64,000 nt of DNA. Source: Ottowia flava. GTDB taxonomy: Bacteria; Pseudomonadota; Gammaproteobacteria; Burkholderiales; Burkholderiaceae_C. Positions 25,930 through 34,566 of the stretch are shown one piece after another. How positions within the stretch are numbered: the stretch's first letter is position 1; the number at the start of each line of letters is the position of its first letter. The stretch is taken from NCBI RefSeq assembly GCF_008017535.1, contig NZ_VRUA01000008.1:94746-158745 (forward strand), in the 5' to 3' direction. Position numbers and translations under genes: made by a program. Under the pieces are notes generated by a model, which saw only the letters and a list, made by a program, of their open reading frames with translations, ran no database searches and was not told the DNA's origin.

Positions 25930-27132
25930 TCAAACCCGCTCAAGAATCAGCGCAATGCCCTGCCCCACGCCGATGCACATGGTGCACAGCGCGTACTTGC
26001 CGCCGGTGGCGTGCAGGCGGTTGACGGCGGTGGTGGCCAGGCGCGCGCCGGACGCCCCCAGCGGGTGACCCAGGGCGATGGCGCCGCCCCAGGCGTTGAC
26101 GCGCTCGTCGTCGTCCTTCAGCCCCAGCATGCGCAGCACGGCCAGGCCTTGGGCGGCGAAGGCTTCGTTCAGCTCGATCACGTCCAGGTCGGCCAGCTTC
26201 AGGCCCGTGAGGGCCAGCACCTTTTCAGTGGCGGGCGCGGGGCCAATGCCCATCACGCGCGGCGCGACGCCGGCGGTGGCCATGCCGACCACGCGGGCCT
26301 TGGGCGTCAGGCCGTATTTGCCGGCCGTGGCCTCGTCGGCCAGCAGCAGGGCGCAAGCACCGTCGTTCACGCCGCTGGCGTTGCCGGCGGTGACGGTGCC
26401 GTCGGGCTTGACCACGCCTTTCAGAGACGCCAGCTTTTCCAGGCTGGTTTCACGCGGGTGTTCGTCGGTGTCAACGACCACGGCGTCGCCCTTTTTCTGT
26501 GGGATGGTGACGGGCGTGATTTCGCGCGCCAGGTGGCCGGCCTTTTGCGCGGCGACGGCGCGCAGCTGGCTGTTCATGGCCATCTTGTCCTGCGCTTCGC
26601 GCTCGATCTTGTAGTCGGTGGCGACGTTCTCGGCCGTCTCGGGCATGGAGTCGACGCCGTACTGCGCCTTCATCAGCTTGTTGATGAAGCGCCAGCCGAT
26701 GGTGGTGTCGTACACCGCATTGGCGCGGCTGAAGGCGGATTCGGCCTTGGGCATGACGAAGGGCGCGCGGCTCATGCTTTCGACGCCGCCCGCTATCATC
26801 AATGTAGCTTCCTGCGCTTTAATGGCGCGGGCTGCGGTGCCCACGGCATCCAGACCCGAGCCACACAGGCGGTTGATGGTGGCGCCCGGCACGTCGATCG
26901 GCAGGCCGGCCAGCAGGCTGCTCATGTGGGCGACGTTGCGGTTGTCTTCACCGGCCTGGTTGGCGCAGCCGTAGATCACGTCGGTGACGGCGGCCCAGTC
27001 CACGTTGGGGTTGCGTTCCATCAGCGCCTTGAGCGGGATGGCGCCCAGGTCGTCGGTGCGCACGCTCGACAGCGCGCCGCCGTAGCGGCCGAAGGGGGTG
27101 CGGATGGCGTCAACGATAAAGGCTTGGTTCAT
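25930..27132 (-). CDS. pcaF: 3-oxoadipyl-CoA thiolase
   Basis: A 400-residue thiolase of the PcaF branch, cleaving 3-oxoadipyl-CoA to succinyl-CoA and acetyl-CoA in the last step of the beta-ketoadipate pathway. The acyl-accepting Cys is in NRLCGSGLDAVG, the His in GHPLGASGAR and the second Cys in TMCIGVGQG; NEAFAAQ is also present. It follows pcaJ by 29 bp. Codons encoding IKAQEATLMIA are unusually AT-rich, including ATA, and coincide with the core of the dispersed repeat, yet the protein length there is normal. Confidence 0.93.
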   Translation of the reverse strand: MNQAFIVDAIRTPFGRYGGALSSVRTDDLGAIPLKALMERNPNVDWAAVTDVIYGCANQAGEDNRNVAHMSSLLAGLPIDVPGATINRLCGSGLDAVGTAARAIKAQEATLMIAGGVESMSRAPFVMPKAESAFSRANAVYDTTIGWRFINKLMKAQYGVDSMPETAENVATDYKIEREAQDKMAMNSQLRAVAAQKAGHLAREITPVTIPQKKGDAVVVDTDEHPRETSLEKLASLKGVVKPDGTVTAGNASGVNDGACALLLADEATAGKYGLTPKARVVGMATAGVAPRVMGIGPAPATEKVLALTGLKLADLDVIELNEAFAAQGLAVLRMLGLKDDDERVNAWGGAIALGHPLGASGARLATTAVNRLHATGGKYALCTMCIGVGQGIALILERV

Positions 27133-27161
27133 GGTGTCTCCAGATCAATGAATGTGCGCGG

Positions 27162-27809
27162 TCAGGCCGCGGCCAGGGGCAATTGGATCAAATCCTGCAG
27201 GGCTTCGCGCGTCAGGCCGTCGACCAGGTCGATCACGCGCAGGCCGTCGGGCCCGCATTCGAGTGTCGCCAGGTCGGTGTAGATGCGTTTGACGCAGCCG
27301 ATGCCGGTCAGCGGGTAGCTGCATTGGGCGACGATTTTGCTTTCGCCCTTCTTGGTCAGCAGGTCCATCATGACCCAGGTCTGCTTGGCGCCCACGGCCA
27401 GGTCCATGGCGCCGCCCACGGCGGGGATGCTGCCGGCCTCGCCGGTGCTCCAGTTGGCCAGGTCGCCGGCCGCCGACACCTGGAAGGCGCCCAGCACGCA
27501 GACGTCGAGGTGGCCGCCGCGCATCATGCCGAAGCTGTCGGCGTGGTGAAAGTAGGCGCCACCGGGCAGCAGGGTGACGGGCTGCTTGCCGGCGTTGATC
27601 AGGTCGTAGTCTTCAGCGCCCGCGGCCGGCGCCGGGCCCATGCCGAGGATGCCGTTTTCGCTGTGCAGGATGACCTCGCGCCCGGCCGGGATGTGGTTGG
27701 CCACCAGGGTCGGCTGGCCGATGCCCAGGTTGACGTAGGCGCCGTCGGGGATGTCCTGCGCCACGCGTCGGGCGAGTTCGTCTTTGCTTCGTTTTTGGTA
27801 GCTGCTCAC
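27162..27809 (-). CDS. pcaJ: 3-oxoadipate CoA-transferase subunit B
   Basis: A 215-residue beta subunit of the succinyl-CoA:3-oxoadipate CoA-transferase. The catalytic Glu is in HSENGILGMG; LGIGQPTLVANHIP near the start and GGYFHH-type GGAYFHHADSF are family signatures. The start is a GTG at 27809 with AGGAGA about 6 nt upstream; starting further up would add residues not seen in the family. It lies 28 bp after pcaI and works with it as a heteromeric enzyme. Confidence 0.93.
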   Translation of the reverse strand: MSSYQKRSKDELARRVAQDIPDGAYVNLGIGQPTLVANHIPAGREVILHSENGILGMGPAPAAGAEDYDLINAGKQPVTLLPGGAYFHHADSFGMMRGGHLDVCVLGAFQVSAAGDLANWSTGEAGSIPAVGGAMDLAVGAKQTWVMMDLLTKKGESKIVAQCSYPLTGIGCVKRIYTDLATLECGPDGLRVIDLVDGLTREALQDLIQLPLAAA

Positions 27810-27837
27810 GCTGATTCTCCTAGGGCCAAAGGCCGAT

Positions 27838-28554
27838 TCAGGCCGCAGCCTTGAAGCCACCCGCCTGCGTGGCGACATGCGCCACCTGCACGATGCGGCT
27901 GACGTGGATGCCGGGGGTGACGATGGCTTCCGGGTCCAGCTGGCCCAGCGGCACGATCTCGTGCACCGTGGCGACGGTGAACTTGGCGGCCGTGGCCATC
28001 ACCGGCCCGAAGTTGCGCGCCGCCTTGCGGTAGGTCAGGTTGCCCCAGCGGTCGCCGCGCTCGGCCTTGATCAGCGCCACGTCGCCATAGATCGGGTATT
28101 CCAGCACGTAGTCGCGCCCGTTGATCTGCCGCGTTTCCTTGGCGCTGCCGTCGGCGTTCTTGGCCAGTTCGGTGCCGAAGCCCGTGGGCGTGAAGAAGGC
28201 GCCCACGCCGGCGCCGGCGGCGCGCAGGCGCTCGGCCAGGTTGCCCTGGGGCACCAGCTCCAGCTCGAGCTTGCCGGCGCGGTACAGGCCGTCAAACACG
28301 TAGCTGTCGGCCTGGCGCGGGAAGCTGCAGATGACCTTGCGCACGCGCCCGGCCGCCAGCAGCGCCGCCAGGCCGGTGTCGCCATTGCCGGCGTTGTTGT
28401 TGACGATGGTCAGCTCTTTCGCGCCCTGCGCGACCAGGCCGTCGATCAGCTCGGTGGGAATGCCGGCGGTGCCAAAGCCGCCGATCAGCACGGTGGCGCC
28501 ATCCTGCACGCCCGCCAGCGCATCGGCCACAGAGGGCGCAATCTTGTCGATCAT
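27838..28554 (-). CDS. pcaI: 3-oxoadipate CoA-transferase subunit A
   Basis: A 238-residue alpha subunit. It shows the CoA-binding GGFGTAGIP near residue 25, NNNAGNGDTGLAALL, GNLAERLRAAGAG, FTPTGFGT and ALIKAERGDRWGNLTYRKAARNF, all typical of the PcaI/ScoA family. It is the first gene of the pcaI-pcaJ-pcaF operon, which completes degradation of aromatic acids through 3-oxoadipate to the TCA cycle. A divergent IclR regulator and a strong operator lie upstream. Confidence 0.94.
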   Translation of the reverse strand: MIDKIAPSVADALAGVQDGATVLIGGFGTAGIPTELIDGLVAQGAKELTIVNNNAGNGDTGLAALLAAGRVRKVICSFPRQADSYVFDGLYRAGKLELELVPQGNLAERLRAAGAGVGAFFTPTGFGTELAKNADGSAKETRQINGRDYVLEYPIYGDVALIKAERGDRWGNLTYRKAARNFGPVMATAAKFTVATVHEIVPLGQLDPEAIVTPGIHVSRIVQVAHVATQAGGFKAAA

Positions 28555-28715
28555 GGGTGTCTGTCTCCGGTCATGGGCACGCCACCGGATGGCTGGCGCG
28601 CCTGGTTGGGCCCGATGGGTGCGCGGACGCGGCACCGTGGCGCCGTGCTGTCGCGCCCCGCGGGGCGTTCCGTGTCGCATTGCGCCCCAGCTCCAGCCCA
28701 TCGAACGCCAGAGAA

Positions 28716-28746
28716 AGTTCGCAATACGAACACTTGTTCGTATAAT
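28716..28746 (+). promoter_or_regulatory. IclR-type operator and promoter between pcaI and the regulator
   Basis: Three half-sites GTTCG (28717), CGAAC (28727) and GTTCG (28736) at regular about 10-bp steps, with a perfect 8-bp dyad ATACGAAC-N4-GTTCGTAT. This is the three-element layout of PcaU/PobR operators. Superimposed on the plus strand is TTCGCA-N17-TATAAT (28718-28746), a good sigma-70 promoter for the regulator. Confidence 0.75.
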
Positions 28747-28799
28747 GAATGAATTGTAGCGTCCGCCGGACGTGCTGTGAAGCCTTGTTGGAGAAAGCC

Positions 28800-29630
28800 A
28801 TGCCATCGCCCCCCAACCCGCCCGAGCCCGACGACACGCCAACCGCCCCGGCGGGCGAGCTGCCCCCGCGCCCAGGCGACAGCTACGTGCAGTCCTTCGC
28901 GCGCGGGCTGGAGGTAATTCGCTCGTTCAGTGCCAAGGCGCCGCAGCAAACGCTGTCCGAGGTCGCCGCGCGCACCGGCCTCACGCGCGCCGGGGCGCGC
29001 CGCATCCTGCTGACATTGCAGACGCTGGGCTATGTCGACAGCGACGGGCGCTGGTTCCGGCTGACGCCGCGCATTCTGGACCTGGGCTTTGCCTACCTGT
29101 CGTCCCTGCCGATCTGGAACCTGGCCGAGCCGGTGATGGAGCAGCTGGCCGAGCAGTTGGGCGAATCGGTGTCGGCCGCGGTGCTGGACGGCACCGATGT
29201 GGTCTACGTGCTGCGCGTGTCCACGCGCAAGATCATGCGCATCAGCCTGGCCGCCGGCTCGCGCCTACCGGCGTACTGCGCGTCGCTCGGGCGCGTGCTG
29301 CTGGCCGGACTGCCCGACGACGCAGCGCGCGCCGTGCTGGAGCGCAGCGACCGCATCGCGTTCACCCGCCGCACGCTGACCGAGGTCGACGCGCTGATGG
29401 ACGAAGTGCAGCGCGCGCGCAGCCAGGGCTGGGCGCTGGTGGACCAGGAGCTGGAGGAAGGCCTGATTTCAATGGCCGCCCCTATCCTGGGCCGCAACGG
29501 CCAGGTGCTGGCCGCCATCAACGTCTCGGGGCAGGCCAACCGCACCAGCGCGCGCCAGATGCAGCAGGCCATGCTGGCCCCCTTGCGCGAAGCGGCCGAG
29601 CAGATCGGGCGGCTGCTGGCGGCGCGCTGA
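28800..29630 (+). CDS. IclR family regulator of the pca genes (PcaR/PcaU-like)
   Basis: A 276-residue IclR-type protein. After a Pro-rich start the winged helix begins at YVQSFARGLEVIRSF, a phrase typical of PcaR/PobR/PcaU, with recognition segment ARTGLTRAGARRILLTL. The effector domain contains AAVLDGTDVVYVLRV, RLPAYCASLGRVLLAGL and the late DQELEEGLISMAAPI. The start at 28800 has GGAG 7 nt upstream. It is divergent from pcaIJF; its operator overlaps its own promoter, so it should be autoregulated. Confidence 0.9.
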   Translation: MPSPPNPPEPDDTPTAPAGELPPRPGDSYVQSFARGLEVIRSFSAKAPQQTLSEVAARTGLTRAGARRILLTLQTLGYVDSDGRWFRLTPRILDLGFAYLSSLPIWNLAEPVMEQLAEQLGESVSAAVLDGTDVVYVLRVSTRKIMRISLAAGSRLPAYCASLGRVLLAGLPDDAARAVLERSDRIAFTRRTLTEVDALMDEVQRARSQGWALVDQELEEGLISMAAPILGRNGQVLAAINVSGQANRTSARQMQQAMLAPLREAAEQIGRLLAAR

Positions 29631-29723
29631 GCGCCGAACACCTCCACCAGCGCGGCCTGGCGGCGTCGGGCCGCTATCGTGCCAGCGCGTCCAGCGCGCC
29701 CGCCGCGTGTTAGCCTTGCCGCC

Positions 29724-30158
29724 ATGTTCGCCCCCAGCCAAGCCGACGTCCGCCGCTTCTTCTGCGACGCCTGGGCCAAGTCGCACACCGACCAGCCGCT
29801 CGAAGCCATCGAACAGCTGGCGGCCGGCTGGGTCGCCGAGCACCCGGAATGGCACGCCGATTTCGCCGACGCCGAAGCCGCCATCGCGCGCGACTACGGT
29901 GACGGTGCGGTCGGCGGCAACCCGTTTCTGCATTTGTCGATGCACCTGTCGATCAGCGAACAGTGCAGCATCGACCAGCCGCGCGGCATCCGCCAGGCGG
30001 TCGAGCTGCTGGCCGCGCGCCTGGGCGATCTGCACGAAGCGCACCACGAAGCCATGGAATGCCTGGGCCAGATGCTGGCCGACGCGCAAAGCAGCGGCCG
30101 CGCGCCCGATGGCGAGGCCTACGTCGCCTGCGTGCAGCGACGCGCCACGCGCGGCTGA
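29724..30158 (+). CDS. DUF1841 family protein (144 aa)
   Basis: A small cytosolic protein of the betaproteobacterial DUF1841 family of unknown function. Conserved features visible are the start FAPSQADVRRFFCDAWAK, the centre NPFLHLSMHLSISEQ and the His-rich GDLHEAHHEAMECLG, which might bind a metal. Length is as usual. It stands alone between the IclR gene and the convergent cytochrome gene. Confidence 0.8.
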   Translation: MFAPSQADVRRFFCDAWAKSHTDQPLEAIEQLAAGWVAEHPEWHADFADAEAAIARDYGDGAVGGNPFLHLSMHLSISEQCSIDQPRGIRQAVELLAARLGDLHEAHHEAMECLGQMLADAQSSGRAPDGEAYVACVQRRATRG

Positions 30159-30212
30159 GGGACGCGCGCGACCCGGCAGCAGCGCAGCACAGGGGGCGCC
30201 CCATAGCGCACG

Positions 30213-30280
30213 CGAAATACTATCTATTTGATAGCTTATCGCGTAGGTGGTTGTAGGGCCAGAGGCCGATTTCTCTTGGA
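30213..30280 (-). repeat. Dispersed repeat, copy 13
   Basis: CTATCTATTTGATAGCTTAT, CGCGTAGGTGGTTGTAGGGC, CAGAGGCCGATTT. A well-kept copy between convergent genes. Confidence 0.85.
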
Positions 30281-30302
30281 AACCGTGTTCCAGACAGCAA
30301 AA

Positions 30303-30323
30303 AGCCCGCGCAAGGCGGGCTCT
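30303..30323 (-). terminator. Terminator after cytochrome c4 gene
   Basis: AGCCCGC (30304-30310) pairs with GCGGGCT (30316-30322). On the minus strand the stem is followed by TTTT, 22 nt after the stop codon. The plus-strand side ends in CTTTC, so it may be weakly bidirectional. Confidence 0.8.
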
Positions 30324-30343
30324 TTCGTGCGGGGCTGAGCGCT

Positions 30344-31012
30344 TCAGCGGAAGCGGCCCTGCGGCACGGTCTTCAGCTCGCCCTGCAGACTGCCGATGTA
30401 CTTGGACATCGCCTTGAGTTCGGCGTTGGAAAACTGTTTGGCCATGCCGGCCATGACCGGGTTGGAGCGGCCCCACAGCTGGTGCGTGTTGTCGCGGTAG
30501 GCCTTGAGCGAGACGAACATGTAGTCCGGGTACTGGCCAGCGATCTTCGGGTAGGTCGGATCGATCGGCTTGGAGAAGTTGTCGCCGTGGCAGGACACGC
30601 AAGCGCCCTTTTGCAGCAGCGCACCGACCTGGGCGCTGGGGGCCGGCGGTGCGGGTGGCTCGGCCGCGCCTTCAACCTTGCCCAGCTGCGCGTAGTAGGC
30701 GCCCAAGTCGGCCATGTCCTGCTCGGTCAGCGAGATCGCGATGCCGCGCATCGTCGGGTGTTTACGGTCGCCCTTTTTGTAGGCTTCCAGGGCCGCGACG
30801 ATGTACTTGTCGTTCTGGCCAGCGATCTTCGGGACCTTGTACACCTCGGGGAAAGTCGACTGGTAACCCTGGATGCCGTGGCAACCAATGCACATGGCGG
30901 CCTTGCTGTGGCCGGCTTTAACGTCACCCGTCACGCCCTGGGCTTGAACGGGAAGCGCCGCCGTCAGCGAGAGGGCCAGGGCCGCGAACATGGGAGACAA
31001 GGTCATTTTCAT
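30344..31012 (-). CDS. Cytochrome c4-type dihaem protein
   Basis: A 222-residue periplasmic cytochrome with signal peptide (about 1-25, ending PVQAQ) and two c-type haem sites, CIGCH and CVSCH, each in a class I fold. Met ligands are available in HPTMRGIA and in NPVMAGMA. Cytochromes c4 carry electrons to terminal oxidases. The start at 31012 gives a normal signal sequence with two Lys/Met codons. A strong terminator follows. Confidence 0.92.
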   Translation of the reverse strand: MKMTLSPMFAALALSLTAALPVQAQGVTGDVKAGHSKAAMCIGCHGIQGYQSTFPEVYKVPKIAGQNDKYIVAALEAYKKGDRKHPTMRGIAISLTEQDMADLGAYYAQLGKVEGAAEPPAPPAPSAQVGALLQKGACVSCHGDNFSKPIDPTYPKIAGQYPDYMFVSLKAYRDNTHQLWGRSNPVMAGMAKQFSNAELKAMSKYIGSLQGELKTVPQGRFR

Positions 31013-31119
31013 TTTGCGCGCACAATCCACGTGGTTTGATCCAGATCAGTCGCGGATTGTAATCAAGCTGCAACCGCACAAGCCACCTGGGTATCCTTGC
31101 TGTCCCATTCCACTCCGAC

Positions 31120-31962
31120 ATGAAATTTCAAGGCTCCGACAACTACGTCGCCACGCAAGACCTGATGCTGGCCGTCAACGCCAGTATCACCCTCAAGCGC
31201 CCGCTGCTCGTGAAGGGCGAACCCGGCACCGGCAAGACCATGCTGGCCGAGGAAGTGGCCGAGGCGCTGAAGCTGCCCCTGCTGCAGTGGCACATCAAGT
31301 CCACCACCAAGGCGCAGCAAGGCCTGTACGAGTACGACGCCGTGAGCCGCCTGCGCGACAGCCAGCTGGGCGACGACCGCGTCAAGGACATCCACAACTA
31401 CATCGTCAAGGGCGTGCTGTGGCAGGCCTTCACCGCCGACGAACCCGTGGCGCTGCTGATCGACGAGATCGACAAGGCCGACATCGAATTCCCGAACGAC
31501 TTGCTGCGCGAGCTCGACCGCATGGAATTCCACTGCTACGAGACGCGCGAAACTATCCGCGCCAAGCACCGGCCGGTGGTGTTCATCACATCGAACAACG
31601 AAAAAGAGCTGCCTGACGCCTTCCTGCGCCGCTGCTTCTTCCACTACATCAAGTTCCCCGAGCCCGAGACGATGAAACAGATCGTCGACGTGCACTTTCC
31701 CAACCTGAAGAAAGAGCTGCTCGCCGCCGCGATGAAGGTCTTCTACGACGTGCGCAGTCTGCCGGGTCTGAAGAAAAAGCCATCGACCAGCGAGCTGCTG
31801 GACTGGCTCAAGCTGCTGGTGGCAGAAGACATCCCGCTGGAGGCCCTCCAGTCGGCCGACAGCAAGGTCAGCGTGCCGCCGCTGGTGGGCGCCCTGCTGA
31901 AGAACGAGCAGGACGTGTCGTTGTTCGAGAAGCTGGTTTTCATGAACCAGCGCAACCGCTGA
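31120..31962 (+). CDS. MoxR family AAA+ ATPase
   Basis: A 280-residue MoxR-type chaperone ATPase. Walker A is GEPGTGKT at 34-41, Walker B is ALLIDEIDKAD, the sensor 1 region is VFITSNNEKELPDAFLRRCFFHY, and an Arg-rich finger follows. MoxR proteins act with von Willebrand A domain proteins to mature complexes; here the likely partner is the CoxE-like protein encoded at 34567, which is unusual in being 2.6 kb away with other genes between. A small membrane protein gene follows after 7 bp. Confidence 0.93.
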   Translation: MKFQGSDNYVATQDLMLAVNASITLKRPLLVKGEPGTGKTMLAEEVAEALKLPLLQWHIKSTTKAQQGLYEYDAVSRLRDSQLGDDRVKDIHNYIVKGVLWQAFTADEPVALLIDEIDKADIEFPNDLLRELDRMEFHCYETRETIRAKHRPVVFITSNNEKELPDAFLRRCFFHYIKFPEPETMKQIVDVHFPNLKKELLAAAMKVFYDVRSLPGLKKKPSTSELLDWLKLLVAEDIPLEALQSADSKVSVPPLVGALLKNEQDVSLFEKLVFMNQRNR

Positions 31963-31969
31963 AGCGCGC

Positions 31970-32197
31970 ATGTCACCCTTGCTGCTGGAAGGCCTGACCG
32001 ATGCCGCCGGCTTTGTGCTGGGCGGGCTGGTCGGTTTTGGCGTGGCGCGCCTGCTGGGCTTTGACCTCTTCGAGCCCGGCTATGGCAACGGCAGCATGTT
32101 TGCCATCTTGGCCGTGGGTCTGGGCGCCGGCGGTGGCCGCGCCCTGGCGCGGCGCTGGCGTCTGCGCCGCCAGGCAGAGCGCCAGTCCAAGTCCTGA
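31970..32197 (+). CDS. Small membrane protein (75 aa), unknown
   Basis: No family recognised. Two Gly-rich hydrophobic stretches (AAGFVLGGLVGFGVARLLGF and SMFAILAVGLGAGGG) suggest two short membrane helices, followed by a strongly basic tail (RRWRLRRQAERQSKS). It starts 7 bp after the MoxR gene and ends 14 bp before the acetyltransferase gene, so the three are probably co-transcribed. Confidence 0.65.
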   Translation: MSPLLLEGLTDAAGFVLGGLVGFGVARLLGFDLFEPGYGNGSMFAILAVGLGAGGGRALARRWRLRRQAERQSKS

Positions 32198-32211
32198 AAG
32201 GCCTCACCGCC

Positions 32212-32805
32212 ATGACTTTTGTCGAACCCGTGGTGCTGCGCGAGCGCGGCGTGCGGCTGGAACCCCTGACGCTGGACCATGAAGCTGGTCTGCGCGCCGC
32301 CGCCGCCGATGGCGAGCTCTGGCGCCTGCGTGTGACCAGCGTGCCTGAGCCCGAGCAGACCCGCGCCTACATCGAAGCTGCCTTGCAGATGCGAGCGGAA
32401 GGCCACCGCTTTCCCTTCGTCGCGGTGGACGACGATTCCGGCACCGTGCTGGGCAGCACCAGCTACCACGACATCGTGCCGGCGATCCAGCGGGTGGAGA
32501 TCGGCTGGACCTGGTACCGACGCAGCGTGCAGCGCAGCCACGTCAACACCGTGTGCAAGCTGATGCTGATGCGCCACGCCTTTGAAACCCTGGGCTGCCC
32601 GGTGGTCGGCTGGCGCACCGACAACTACAACTTCGCGTCGCAAAAAGCCATTGAACGCTTGGGCGCGCGCAAGGACGGCGTGATCCGCCACCATGCCCTG
32701 CGCCGCGACGGCACGGTGCGCGACACCGTCATGTACAGCATGACCGCCGGCGAATGGCCGGAAGCCAAGGCACAGCTGCTGTACCTGCTGGACCGGCCGC
32801 GCTGA
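32212..32805 (+). CDS. GNAT acetyltransferase, RimJ/RimL type
   Basis: A 197-residue N-acetyltransferase of the RimJ/RimL-like group: N-terminal LRERGVRLEPLTLDHEAGL, strand 4 and following IGWTWYRRSVQRSHVNTVCKL in the acetyl-CoA binding region, and the C-terminal NYNFASQKAIERLGARKDGVIR typical of this branch. The acceptor (protein N-terminus, amino group of a small molecule) is unknown. Third gene of a short plus-strand group with MoxR. Confidence 0.88.
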   Translation: MTFVEPVVLRERGVRLEPLTLDHEAGLRAAAADGELWRLRVTSVPEPEQTRAYIEAALQMRAEGHRFPFVAVDDDSGTVLGSTSYHDIVPAIQRVEIGWTWYRRSVQRSHVNTVCKLMLMRHAFETLGCPVVGWRTDNYNFASQKAIERLGARKDGVIRHHALRRDGTVRDTVMYSMTAGEWPEAKAQLLYLLDRPR

Positions 32806-32923
32806 AGTCGCCCATGCCTGTCGTGGCGGGCATCTGCGCGAACCCCTCGCGCAGGCCAATCGCTGCAAGTCGGTAGCGAACAAAGCTGCTCTGCCTGCCA
32901 CAGCGCGCTGCGCGGTGTCGCCC

Positions 32924-34408
32924 TCACAGCACCGGCGCCATCATCCCGACCGTGTTCTGCACCAGCCGACGCCACAGCGACCAATGCTGCACCTCGTCGG
33001 CGGCCAGCAGCCGCGACACCGACAGGTAGCCCATCTGCCGCTCACGCACGCTGGCGGTGACGGCGGGGTCGACGATCAGCAGGTTGTTTTCGAAGTTCAG
33101 CTCGAGGCTGCGGCGGTCCATGTTGGCCGACCCGACCAGCGCCGTGTGGCCGTCCAGCGTCAAGGTTTTGGAGTGCAGCAGGCCGAGCGGGTACAGATGC
33201 ACCTCCACGCCGCAGGCCAGCAGATCGGCCCAGTTTCCGCTGCTGGCGTTGCCGACCAGCCAGGAATCGTTGCGCTCCGGGAAGATGATCGTGGTCTTCA
33301 CACCCCGCCTTGGCGCCGCGCACAGCGCGCGCAGCATGGCCTCGTCCGGCACGAAGTACGGGGTGGTGATGATCAGCTCAGACCGCGCGGCGTACATGCA
33401 GGCCACGAACATGTCGGACATGGCGTTGTGGCGCGTCACCGGCCCGGTTTCGAACACCTGCGCGATGCCGCCATCGGCAAAGCGCTCGACCGGCTCGGCG
33501 CTGGTCAGAGCTTCCAGCCCCGGCTCGCCATGTTCAGGAATCCAGCCGCTCAGAAACAGTGCTTGCAGTTGCCGCACCACCGGGCCTTCGCAGCGCAGCA
33601 GCACGTCCACCCACGGCGCGAACTTGGCCTTGACGCGGAACTCCGGGTCGGCGCAGTTTTGGCTGCCGCAGTAGCCGATGCGGTTGTCGATCACCACCAG
33701 CTTGCGGTGATCGCGCAAATCGACCCGGCTGAACGGCAGGTGCCAGATGCGGTTGACATCGTCCAGCGTGGCCAGCAGCTGCACACCCGCGGCAGCCATC
33801 TGGCGCCACAAGGGGCAGCCGTGAAAGGCACGCGAGCCCAGTGCGTCCACCATCACCCGGCAGGTCACGCCGCGCTTGGCCGCGGCCGCGACCGCCTGGG
33901 CCACCCGCGTGCCGGTACCGTCCTGGAGCCAGATGTAGAACGCGATGTGCACGTGCTCGCGCGCCGCCTCGATGTCGGCGATCAGCACGTCCATCGCTGC
34001 CTTGGGGTCGCGCATGGGCTCGCCAGGTGAGGCCAGCGGGTCGCCCAGCAAACGGATGCGGTTGCCGCTCACGGCGGGCAGACCGTTGATGGAGCGCGCC
34101 ATGTCCACCAGGGGCGCAGCATCCGGGGGCACGGACACCACCGGCTCCGAGGACATGCGCAATGCGGCAACGGTCTCGCGCAAGCGCTCGAAGCGCCCGC
34201 GCCCGATATTGGTTTCGCCCAGCAGAAAGTAGGCGATCACGCCACCCACCGGCAGCAGCAGGATCGTCGCCACCCAGGCCACACGCGATGCGGGCGTGCG
34301 GTTGGCGCGGGTCAGCGCGCGAACCACCGTGACCAGGTGCAGGACAAACAGCACACCCGCCCAAAGCAGCGGCATCCAGGCGTTCGGGCCGTTCGGCATC
34401 AGAGACAT
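32924..34408 (-). CDS. cls: Cardiolipin synthase (phospholipase D superfamily)
   Basis: A 494-residue membrane-associated enzyme that joins two phosphatidylglycerols to cardiolipin. Two N-terminal membrane helices (about 9-30 and 40-64, ending IAYFLLGE) precede two PLD active sites: HRKLVVID followed by GYCGSQN, and HSKTLTLDG followed by GSANMDRRS. Length and order are typical of ClsA-type enzymes. The start at 34408 (MSLMPNGPN) avoids a poor upstream extension. Confidence 0.93.
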   Translation of the reverse strand: MSLMPNGPNAWMPLLWAGVLFVLHLVTVVRALTRANRTPASRVAWVATILLLPVGGVIAYFLLGETNIGRGRFERLRETVAALRMSSEPVVSVPPDAAPLVDMARSINGLPAVSGNRIRLLGDPLASPGEPMRDPKAAMDVLIADIEAAREHVHIAFYIWLQDGTGTRVAQAVAAAAKRGVTCRVMVDALGSRAFHGCPLWRQMAAAGVQLLATLDDVNRIWHLPFSRVDLRDHRKLVVIDNRIGYCGSQNCADPEFRVKAKFAPWVDVLLRCEGPVVRQLQALFLSGWIPEHGEPGLEALTSAEPVERFADGGIAQVFETGPVTRHNAMSDMFVACMYAARSELIITTPYFVPDEAMLRALCAAPRRGVKTTIIFPERNDSWLVGNASSGNWADLLACGVEVHLYPLGLLHSKTLTLDGHTALVGSANMDRRSLELNFENNLLIVDPAVTASVRERQMGYLSVSRLLAADEVQHWSLWRRLVQNTVGMMAPVL

Positions 34409-34566
34409 GGGGTGTCCTTCAGTTGCGGTGCGGGCGATGCTAGCGCAGCGCCGCTGCGCGGCATGCCACGGCGGCACTGCGGTCAAGCCCGGGCTGCCTG
34501 CGTCCTGTCGGCGACGCGGTCACAATGGCCCGAACCCGATAATTGCCGGTGAAAGAAGGCCGTGCC

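Noticed and set aside
26788..26828. Repeat insertion in pcaF
   Set aside because: The nucleotide match is real, but the thiolase has normal length here, so it is not an insertion; kept only as a curiosity.
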